A stretch of DNA of 64,000 nt from Elysia chlorotica (taxonomy: Eukaryota > Mollusca > Gastropoda > Plakobranchidae): contig RQTK01000095.1 of assembly GCA_003991915.1 (NCBI GenBank), positions 46,239 to 110,238 of the forward strand. Direction: 5' to 3'. A model generated the notes under the pieces. The model was not told where the DNA came from and made no database searches. It was given only the letters and a program-made list of their open reading frames with translations. Each line of letters starts with the position of its first letter. Within the stretch, counting starts at the first letter, position 1. The translations under genes were made by a program, and so were the position numbers. Below, one piece after another: positions 52,597 to 61,721 of the stretch.

Positions 52597-53751
52597 TTTC
52601 TTAGAAGGATTTAGATCTAGAATCTAGATCTTGATAGAAAATGTCAAATGCAGATCTATATTCTGGTTAAGGCGTTGCTTCAAAAGACAAAAACTCATAC
52701 ATGTTGGCCTATGTAGTACCAAAGTACATGTATATTGGACTTGTAAATTCTAGTCATTGGTGCATGTAGTACGATAACTACTATGCACGTCACTGTCCAT
52801 ATAAAAATAGATCATGGGCCGTCCTCAATTCGAAAAGGGGAAGCTGCTAAAGCAACCCTCTTGTGCTTTTAAGTTCAGAGCTAATGATGGGTCCAATCCT
52901 CGACTTCCAAAATAAAAGGGAAGTTCACCTAGTTGAACGAAGAAAAAAGATTTTTGCATTCCAAAGATAAAAGTGGTTTATCAATTATATTATAATTGTT
53001 ACCGATAGGACAAAGTGAACTCATCATCATCATGTTGGCTTGTCGGTAGTGCCCCATGATACTCTATTTGCAGACTAGATAGGCTAAGATACCCACTGCT
53101 TGCATTTTAAACATTAGCCACAGATTTACAAATAGCACTAGATCGCTCGGCGACGTCATAGCACGGCGGAACTTGAATGTTACTGAAGAGAGAAAAGTGG
53201 GGGCAGATTTTTATCAATAGAAATCACTCTATGCGCTAAGGCATGGTGTGTCTAGCGGACCTGTGCCTATAATGTTACAAAACAATGTTACATGATGAGC
53301 ACATCTATGTAATCAACCAGAGCTTAAAGAGGCAACTTTATAACATTGTTGTAAGAGCTAGATCAAGCAGTCGATCGCAACGGATAAATTTAATTATAAA
53401 TTTCTTTTATTATTAACTTATTTAGCAGTCAATGATAATCTAACAAAGGATCTCTAAGACACAAACTCGCCAAACATAATTATAAGCTTTCTTCGCCGGC
53501 AACAGCTGGATTAAAATACAATAATTATTGTAATACACCCTCGCGGATTTATGCTGTCCTTGTTACCCGTAAAGAAAAATAAATGTATATATATATAATA
53601 CTCTCTATCATTTCCTTCCTTTTCTTCTTCCTTTTCACCTTATGTATTTGTTGCTTTATTTTTTCTTCTATGGTACTTTCCACCTGGTGCTACTGACTGC
53701 GCACCGTATGTTTCAGTGCAAGTTGCTCACAGAATGATAATATGGTAGTGA
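52597..53751. other. CYB561D2 5' flank
   Basis: Presumed promoter and 5'-untranslated region (minus strand). Contains TCTAGATC clusters up to 52650 and GCGACGTCATAGC (about 53150), a CRE-like site. No other exon recognised. Confidence 0.4.
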
Positions 53752-53756
53752 TGATG

Positions 53757-53815
<59 letters not shown>

Positions 53816-54274
53816 NNNNNNNNNNNNNNNNNNNNNNNNNNNNNNNNNNNNNNNNNNNNNNNNNNNNNNNNNNNNNNNNNNNNNNNNNNNNNNNNNNNNN
53901 NNNNNNNNNNNNNNNNNNNNNNNNNNNNNNNNNNNNNNNNNNNNNNNNNNNNNNNNNNNNNNNNNNNNNNNNNNNNNNNNNNNNNNNNNNNNNNNNNNNN
54001 NNNNNNNNNNNNNNNNNNNNNNNNNNNNNNNNNNNNNNNNNNNNNNNNNNNNNNNNNNNNNNNNNNNNNNNNNNNNNNNNNNNNNNNNNNNNNNNNNNNN
54101 NNNNNNNNNNNNNNNNNNNNNNNNNNNNNNNNNNNNNNNNNNNNNNNNNNNNNNNNNNNNNNNNNNNNNNNNNNNNNNNNNNNNNNNNNNNNNNNNNNNN
54201 NNNNNNNNNNNNNNNNNNNNNNNNNNNNNNNNNNNNNNNNNNNNNNNNNNNNNNNNNNNNNNNNNNNNNNNNNN

Positions 54275-54307
<33 letters not shown>

Positions 54308-54313
54308 TAATAA
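53752..54313. repeat. (TAA)n microsatellite with assembly gap
   Basis: TAA repeats on both sides of 459 N (53816-54274). The gap lies entirely inside the repeat and its true length is unknown. Poly-Ile, poly-Tyr and poly-Asn frames here are artefacts. Confidence 0.97.
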
Positions 54314-55154
54314 ATAATAACAATAACAATACTAATAATATTATAACTTTCTTCGTATTTTGACCGATGAATGAAGAGCTTCTCTCTGTATTTTGGCTGT
54401 TGATTGAATACAGAATACAGAAATCTTTATTCATCCTTCAATGGTAAAATAAAGGACATTCTCTTCATACAACAAACGAAATTATAAAGTTTACAACGAT
54501 ATGAAAATAAAAAGGTAGAATTTCGACATGGAGATCAATAACATTATACATACTATAATTATAAATAATAATATCACTATATCCCAGCTCGAGTTACTGA
54601 ATGTATGTATATAAGAAAAATCTTATCTTGTGTAAACGTTATACATACAAATAATACACGTACAAAAATGAATGAGTAATTGTAAACATAGATACCGTTA
54701 AATACAAGTATTCTAGTCAATTATAGTTAAGAATTGCGTTAATATGGTTTCTATGTTGTAAAACATCATTTACTAATAAAATGTTCATTTTTTAAATATA
54801 TATATTATAGATCGGGGCACAAAAGAAGTGGCTATCTTCCCATTTTGACTGTTGAATGAATAGATTTTCCTTCTCACTTCGATTTTTGAATGAAGAGATA
54901 TTCTCCCCGTATTGGTTGTTGAAAATCCTGACAACTTTGGGAAGCCTCGAGGGTTCCTGAAAACCAAGATGGTTGGGAATCTGCTCAAGGAGAGGATAAA
55001 TCTAGTATCTTTTTCACTCCTACTTTGAAACTGAATTTCAATAAAGACCGTGAACCTTCATTGTTTGTGTGAATGTATTGGTTGCTTGTACTCACACTAT
55101 GATTGCCAGTTTCCTGTCCACAGAGATATGTTTCTCTAGCACACGACACCGATT
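54314..55154. other. no gene recognised; short repeated phrase
   Basis: AT-rich. A TTTTGACTGTTGAATGAAGAG-like phrase (each copy diverged) appears near 54358, 54392, 54842, 54879 and 54915, suggesting a small, old tandem repeat. GC content rises from about 54990 toward the GRL101-like region. Confidence 0.35.
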
Positions 55155-56250
55155 TTGCGCAGAGAACCACGCCGTGGTGTTCATCACAAGCAAACATCCG
55201 CAGAATCCTTCAGTGCAGTGTTTACTACAGAGAGAACCTTTCTCGAGGGCTTGAGCGAGCACTTGTCTAACCCCGATCTGAACATGACACTCTTGGTCCA
55301 TGATCGGATTGAGCAAGGCGAGGTGAGCTTTAACGCCTCATTCAAAAACATGAGTAGAAAGAACTTCATCCCGGGGGCGCTGTACATACGACCATCGGAA
55401 GTTTTGAAAGCCCGGAGCGCGGCTGACTTGTTCCCAATGCGGTACCAGTCCCAGATGACTGCAGCGGTTGCCCTCATCGTGGCCCTGGATGTCCACTTGC
55501 CACTGGACTTCTACCTGATGGGTGGGGACTACTCGGTAGGCGAGGACGCAGCCCGCACAGACTGGGACATCTTCTACAGAGCGTACGAAATATTCACAAC
55601 GGGCCGTAAAGAGTTTAGGTCAAGGCGAAGGTTTTCCAAACGACAAAGCAGGAACTCCGTAGACGAGATAGACACTGTGTGGGTAAAAAAAACAACATCG
55701 AAGTGTTCAAGGGTAGTTTTGAAAAATCGCTGTACAGTTTATGCAATTTCGCTGGATGTTTGTTTTGAACGCGAAATTCTGTCGGCATACGAAGGGCAAA
55801 AAGAATCTGCTCTAAGAATGGAATGTCTCTTTTAATAGTGAGGAGCGAGAAAGAAGCGAACGATATTGGCAACTACTTAAGCACGTTGCGCTGTAAAATA
55901 CCACTTGAGATGCTCCCTTTCACAGAAGACGAAGTAACGTTCGCCGTTGGTTTGACAAGGAGAAAAAATACGGCGGGGCAGAGATTCTCGTGGCTTAACA
56001 ATCAAGCTTTAGTCTACTCGCATTGGGATCCCTGGGGAGCCACGGGGAGGGGACAGGTTTGCATGCGCCCAGTGGAGGGTCAATAACTCGGACTGGACGG
56101 ACAGCGGTCGGGTCTCTACAGGCTGCGGCTGCGCGGGTTTGGTCAATCTCTGTCACGACAAGCCATCGCCAAGGGAAGAGCCCCTCGTCATGACACACGA
56201 CTACAGCACGGCGCTCGCACACAACAACGGCTGGTCGATGTTTGGAGAGG

Positions 56251-56253
<3 letters not shown>

Positions 56254-56304
<51 letters not shown>
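56254..56304 (+). repeat. 51-base poly(T) tract
   Basis: Uninterrupted T-run between the lectin and LDLa parts of the GRL101-like pseudogene. It could be the reversed poly(A) tail of a small retroposed sequence or a replication-slippage expansion; no retroposed body is evident beside it. Confidence 0.9.
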
Positions 56305-56781
56305 CGTATTTAGTGCAGCACATTATAACATCAAAGTCCTGGGCAGAAGCGTCGGGGTTTTTGCAAGCGAAACTTATAGGAGATTCTTATTACGAGTTGG
56401 ATAGGATCGTTCACGACCAGAAGCTGATCGTTGAGGGTGAACAGAGAGATGATCTAGTTGCCGAGCTTGACAGGTTGTTGTACCGTTGCGACAGATCCGG
56501 CAGATATCCAGGCGTGCCGTTCTCGCAAGTGTGTGACGGGGTGTCTGGTGCTGACGAGGCGTTGTGTGGGGAGACGGGCTACCCACGCTGCCACCCGACC
56601 AGTTTCTCTTCTCCTCGGACCAGTGCGTGTCGCTGGCGGCGCGGTGTGACCTCATTCGGGACTGCCGGGACGAGAGCGACGGCGCAGACTGCGAGCTGAA
56701 CTGTCCACACCGGCTGTGCGGGACTGGGCGTTGCCTATCATCTCACTAGTTCTGCGACGGACAGGTCGACTGACTCCACGG

Positions 56782-57285
56782 CCGGTGTAGCACGCCACAC
56801 GGACTCTTCGACTAACGATACTCAGAGTTGACCTGGCGGCCGCCAGACAGACTCAGAGAGTATCTGTGGCGGCCGCCAGAAACACTCTATCTACGCGAAA
56901 AAGACTCTAATTTTTTATTAGATCTAGCGGGGGCGGGGGTGACTGAAAGCTAGATCTAGGTTAACAAAATTTTGGCAGAGTTGAGTTTTTCACGCATTCT
57001 GGCTCGTCTAAATTGAGTTTCTTTTAGTTGCGATGCATAATTATGGCAGTGAAAGCTTAAGGCGTATGCACAACTTAAAAAAGATGTTCTGTTACACATT
57101 TTCAGTTCTTTAAAGGTATTTTAAAGTCAGAGTCGGTTTCGCGTAGATAGAGTGTTCCTGGCGGCCGCCACAGATACCCGAGAGTGGTTTTGGCGGCCGC
57201 CAGACAGACTCCTGAGTTTGGCTGGCGGCCGCCAGGTGAACTCTGAGTAGCCTGGCGGGTTGGTCAGGGTGGCGTGCTACACCGG
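56782..57285. mobile_element. palindromic element with GGCGGCCGCC subrepeats
   Basis: The left arm (56782-56911) and right arm (57121-57285) are inverted copies. Both ends read CCGGTGTAGCACGCCAC going inward, and both arms end at CACTCTATCTACGCGAAA near the centre. GGCGGCCGCC occurs twice in the left arm (56835, 56868) and three times in the right (57160, 57192, 57224), so the right arm has one extra internal unit. The 210-bp centre has no ORF. It interrupts the LDLa part of the GRL101-like pseudogene. About 70 bases of LDLa sequence (GTGCGGGACTGGGCG to GGACAGGTCGACTG) are present on both sides, which is long for a target duplication and may be two LDLa repeats. Looks like a MITE or fold-back element; superfamily unknown. 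Confidence 0.8.
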
Positions 57286-58307
57286 TGAGCAAAGTGAGTG
57301 GGTAGATGTCTCTAGATTATAGATAACACGGCGGAGGCGTGGCGTGCACCGTGCGGGACTGGGCGGTGCCTGTCATCTCACTGGTTTCCGCGACGGACAG
57401 GTCGACTGCTCCGACGGATCTGACGAGCTTGTGCCACGCAACGGGATTCAGTGCGTCACCAGAGACATGGTCGGCGATGGCGTCACAGGCTGCGCAGGTC
57501 CGGAAGGTCCTCTAGACGAGATTCTCGGAGGTGTCGCTGAGTTCACTTGTCCTTCCAAGCATTGGGCTCCAAGATGTGTGTTGTTCCGTGATACTTTTGG
57601 AGAGATCATCGGATGCAGGGATTTCTCACATCTCCAAGGCTGCCAGGATTATGTCTGCCCGGCGGGTTACGCGAAATGTACCGCGTCCTTCTGTATCCCC
57701 GTGTCTAACCACAGCGAGGATGAAGTGGCGCAGATCTCGACACAGCTTCGATGATGTGTTCAGGTGTCATCCGCTGAGATTTCAGTACGTTCCATTGCGG
57801 TCTTCGTGAGACGGAAGACGGGATTGCGCCCAGGGCGAGGATGAGTTGGGCTGTGACACTCCCTGCTCCCCCGGGTTCATTTGTCTGGCTGGCGCAGTAT
57901 CCGCCGCCATGTTTGGGAGCAAGCGTTCCCCACCCACTTGGTCATTCGGGAGTCCAAAAACACGCTACCTGGCCATCTCTGGGGTGGAATCTTTAACTTC
58001 TTTCAGACATACCCCAGAGGTAACTTCAAACACCTGCTTTTCCTGAAGCTGTCCAGATGCGGCATCGATGATAAAATTATATCGTCGAGCGGCAATGATT
58101 TTATCTTGTGCAAAAACGAGCAAGGTGTGGAGGATTTTGAAAGTGTGAAAGAACTAGATCTTAGCCACAATGAAATCACAAGTGTGCCCGCTTGCTTTGT
58201 TGTGCGCTCTATGTGGCGATTGAAGATGCTAGATCTATCGCAGAATAAACACCTGATAGACATCGGGGTCATAGCATTCGTGGGTCTTAGCTTGAAGGTC
58301 ATCGTTC

Positions 58308-58454
58308 TCTGTGTTAAGTAACTTAGAAAGATACATACTTAAACAGGCGCATAGCTTAAGGGTCATCGATCTTAGCAAAACTTCTATCACTAGCATACAC
58401 ATACACACGTTCTCTGTGTTAAGTAACTTAGAAAGATTCATACTTAAACAGGCG
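58308..58454 (+). repeat. 102-bp duplication in the LRR region
   Basis: TCTCTGTGTTAAGTAACTTA starts at 58308 and again at 58410, and each copy runs about 45 bases with one or two changes. The period of 102 bases is 34 codons, not a simple multiple of the usual 23-24 residue LRR, so it probably reflects a recent local duplication of part of the LRR exon. Confidence 0.85.
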
Positions 58455-59483
58455 CGTCTAACCTCCATTGATTTCCTTCTTCCTGTCAGACTAATGTATT
58501 TAGACGTTGAGCAGACGGGTATTAGAAGTGTGGGGAAAGACGTGTTTATCACGCTGGCGGTGTCAGCCCGAGACATCCGCTCGTCCAGATACAAACTTTG
58601 CTGCCCTCAGGTCCTGGGCCCGCTCACCCCGACCCACGCAGGCCAATTCCCAGCGGCTCAGGCTGCCTTCTCGTGCACGGACCTAATCAGGGAGGGTCTA
58701 CTCTGGGCCACGCTTTGGCTGATCGGGCTGGCCACTCTGGCGGGGAACGTGGTCACCCTGGTGTACCGGCTCACCCGGGACCGGAAACTACTGCTCAAGC
58801 CGTACGGCCTGTTTGTTACGAATCTTGGCGTCTCGAACATCCTCATGGATTGCTACCTGCTCGCCATAGCCGTGGCGGACTCCACCTTCCAGGGCCAGTA
58901 TGTTTTTACGACCACGCCGCCTGGAAGAACAGCACCGCGTGTTGGACGGCGGGTACCATGGCAACCGTTTCCAGCTTAACCTTCACGCTGTCCGTGTTTC
59001 TTATCACCGTCGATCGCTATCTGGCCGTGAACTATCCGTTCGGGGATGTCCGATTCACCAGTCGGACAATGGCAGCTGCAGTAGTTGGGTCCCGGCTGTT
59101 TGGAGTTTCCTTAGCAACGGTGCCTTTCCTTCCCTTCGCCCAGGACTGGGTATATACTCCAACAGCGGGATGTGCCTCGGGCTTCCCCTGCGATCGGAGC
59201 GACTGCCTGGCTGACAGTACTCCGTCTCCATATTTGTCGGGCTGAACTTCATGCTCTTCTTGTTAATCGGACTCGGCCAGTGCGCCACATACAGAGAAAG
59301 AATGTGAACCCCCATAGCCAGCTGCGCCACAACCAGCGCAAGCAGGACATTGCCATCGCTAAGCAGCTGTACCTGGTGGTGGTCACGAACTTCGTGTGCT
59401 GGTTCCCCATCATGACGCTGGGCCTGCTGACGCTGACAATGAGGCGAGTGTTGGACAGCTATGAAGTCCCTTTACCAAAGAGT

Positions 59484-59661
59484 AACAGAGTTGCGTGCGA
59501 TTTGCGAATAGTAAAGATTGCATTTAAGAAAACACCTTTAAAATATATTTTGCCAATCCTCAAGCAAAGGCATCTAATGTGCCTAAACTTACAACAGTGC
59601 TGCCTTTTCTCCCTTTTTTCCACCAATATCTTAGTGTTAAAATGTGGAGATTATATCTACA

Positions 59662-59665
<4 letters not shown>
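59484..59665. other. 3' flank of the GRL101-like pseudogene
   Basis: AT-rich, directly after the last recognisable receptor codons. A frame stays open but no longer resembles a seven-helix receptor; helix 7 should be here or in a later exon. Confidence 0.4.

Positions 59666-59743
<78 letters not shown>
59666..59743. repeat. (GA)n microsatellite
   Basis: About 38 GA units without interruption. Confidence 0.97.
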
Positions 59744-59748
<5 letters not shown>

Positions 59749-59989
59749 GGCAGATAATACATTTTGCAAATGTTTTCACTTGATCAAACAATGAGATTTA
59801 GAATATAATATTGAATGATAGTGTCATGGTAGATCAATACCTTATAGGCCTAACCTCTGGAATCTGGATTTATATTTGTATTTTCTACATTACTGTCATT
59901 TTACTCTTAGACAATTTAAAAAAAACAACATCTAAACCTTGATTTATTTTTTCAATGTATTGCTTCTAATTTTTTTAAATCGTTCTCAG

Positions 59990-60168
<179 letters not shown>

Positions 60169-60324
60169 TTATCAACAGCAACAGCTTCAACATTATCATC
60201 CTCACAAATATGTTATAATTACTCAGTACCGACAATGGTAGAGATATGTAAAAGTAAAAGGAACATAATATGGAGGGCGAACCTCAGAACATAAATACAC
60301 GCAACAGGAAAAAAGGACAGTATA

Positions 60325-60553
60325 CCACATAGCTAGTGTGCTGGCTAGCAGGGGGTTCGATGTTCGATGTCCGACTCAGTACAAAGCCAAAGGGGTGGGT
60401 AATTATAATGAATTACGTGAAAATTGGGGCGTAGGGGACGGGTGTGGGTGGACTGGCCCATGCGGGAGAGCGTTGGTCCCCCAAGAGGAAAGTCTTCGGG
60501 GTCAAACCGCACAAATGGGTAAATTTATTTGTTTGTCAGATTTCGCGCTGTTG

Positions 60554-60555
<2 letters not shown>
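60325..60555 (+). repeat. possible tRNA-derived SINE remnant
   Basis: CATAGCTAGTGTGCTGGCTAGC (two words of about 11 bases, A-box-like) followed by GGGGGTTCGATGTTCGATG (B-box-like, about 60350), then a GC-richer body, ending where tetranucleotide repeats begin. Many snail SINEs end in such repeats. Weak without a second copy. Confidence 0.3.
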
Positions 60556-60595
<40 letters not shown>

Positions 60596-60884
60596 AGGCA
60601 GACAGACATACACACATGCACACATACCTACCTGCCTACCTACCTACCTACCTACCTACCTACCTACCTACCTACCTACCTACCTACTTACCTACCTACC
60701 TACCTACCTACCTACCTACCTACCTACCTACCTACCTACCTACCTACCTACCTACCTACCTACCTACCTACCTACCTACCTACCTACCTACCTACCTACC
60801 TACCTACCTACCTACCTACCTACCTACCTACCTACCTACCTACCTACCTACTTATCTACCTAGCTACCTACCTACTTGTCTTTT
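60556..60884. repeat. (GACA)n then (CCTA)n microsatellites
   Basis: About 10 units of GACA, a short CATACACACATGCAC linker, then about 60 units of CCTA (60625-60884) with few interruptions. The repeat creates Pro-Thr-Tyr-Leu open frames in all three plus frames; they are not genes. Confidence 0.97.
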
Positions 60885-61370
60885 TTTTTCCAAAAGGCTT
60901 GGACCTAAATCTTTGTACACTGCAGGTTTTAAAAAAAGAACCACCCATTTTCTACAATTTTAATTGGGTTCTTATAAAGCAGTTGTAAAGTTAAATCAGA
61001 TACGCAAGGGGGAAAATGAAGCAGATACATGTAATACAATTACTAACTCCTTCTTTTTAACTTTAGTTTCACAAAGTTTTAATTAATCTTTCCTATTAAT
61101 CAATTTCTTTGTTGGCCCCAGAGATAAACATAAAGACATAGACGAAAATCGGAAGGGACAGAGAGAGGAGAAAGAGATGTAATATTGAATGAATAAAGTT
61201 ACATCTGAAAAGTGTTTTAGTCAAGAATAAATCTGTAAGTTGATTTTTATTGATGTGTAGTTTTGACAAAATGCTATTGTGTTTGTGTGTAAATATTGAG
61301 CTAAAACGATTTGTACATGTATGTTAAAGAACAATAGAGAGATTTTGTATTTTGAATCTACGTCAGTCTT
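60885..61370. other. no gene seen
   Basis: AT-rich unique sequence between the CCTA microsatellite and the GC-richer segment at 61370-61560. Confidence 0.5.
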
Positions 61371-61721
61371 CCAATATTCGGCGTTTACTCTAGGCCACAC
61401 AATCACGTAACCACCCCAGCCACCCCTGCAGCTGCTGGTTAGCCTATCGCTCGGCGTCAGCCCAGGCCCCATCAACATCGCACAACCCCTGACGTCATGA
61501 ATAATAAGTACCGGAAGTAACTAGGTCAAGGGGCGACAACACCAAGGAGCATTACAAGAGTCAAAAGAAATTATTGTATTGTCGCTCCTTGTTTTCATAA
61601 ACTAGATCTAGTCTAGATCTACGTTTACTTATTTCTCGTGTTCAGTGTAATTTTCCTGCACTATATCAATGTGATATTCATAACGTTTGAGTCGGTCAAA
61701 CTGATCTTAAAGTTCCAAGGT
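61371..61721 (+). promoter_or_regulatory. possible promoter and non-coding first exon
   Basis: A local GC-rich segment contains CCTGACGTCATGA (about 61489), a perfect CRE core, and ACCGGAAGTAAC (about 61511), an ETS-type site. About 200 bases later GTTCCAAG is followed by GTGAGTG (about 61722), a strong 5' splice site. This arrangement suits transcription starting near 61540-61600 toward the right, with coding exons beyond the window. Inference from motifs only. Confidence 0.35.

Larger units (their letters stand above)
55155..59483 (+). pseudogene. GRL101-like receptor pseudogene (C-type lectin, LDLa, LRR, 7TM)
   Basis: GRL101-type receptors join LDL-receptor class A and leucine-rich repeats to a rhodopsin-like seven-helix domain. 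In order: an open 226-codon segment of unknown identity (55155-55835); C-type lectin pieces (NGMSLLIVRSEKEA at 55817, FAVGLTRR, YSHWDPWG); LDLa pieces (SQVCDGVSGADEALC at about 56527; CVSLAARCDLIRDCRDESDG at about 56620; DGQVDCSDGSDE at about 57396; CPAGYAKCTASFCIP at about 57657); LRRs (58030-58570); helices 1-2 (58690-58880), helix 3 with DRY (SVFLITVDRYLAV, to 59030), helix 4, helix 5 (NFMLFLLIGLG) and helix 6 (VTNFVCWFPIM, about 59400). Helix 7 is not found. At least five frame changes occur, one fitting loss of a T in a T-run near 58910. Two conserved Trp codons are stops (TAG near 56748, TGA near 59211). A 51-base T-run and a 500-bp palindromic insertion interrupt it. Conservation of the pieces suggests recent decay; some indels could be assembly errors. 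Confidence 0.85.

Noticed and set aside
53727-54434. Long Ile/Tyr/Asn open frames across the gap
   Set aside because: They run through undetermined bases inside a (TAA)n repeat.
60338-60988. 216-codon Pro-Thr-Tyr-Leu protein
   Set aside because: Open only because the CCTA tetramer has no stop in any plus frame; all three plus frames are open together.
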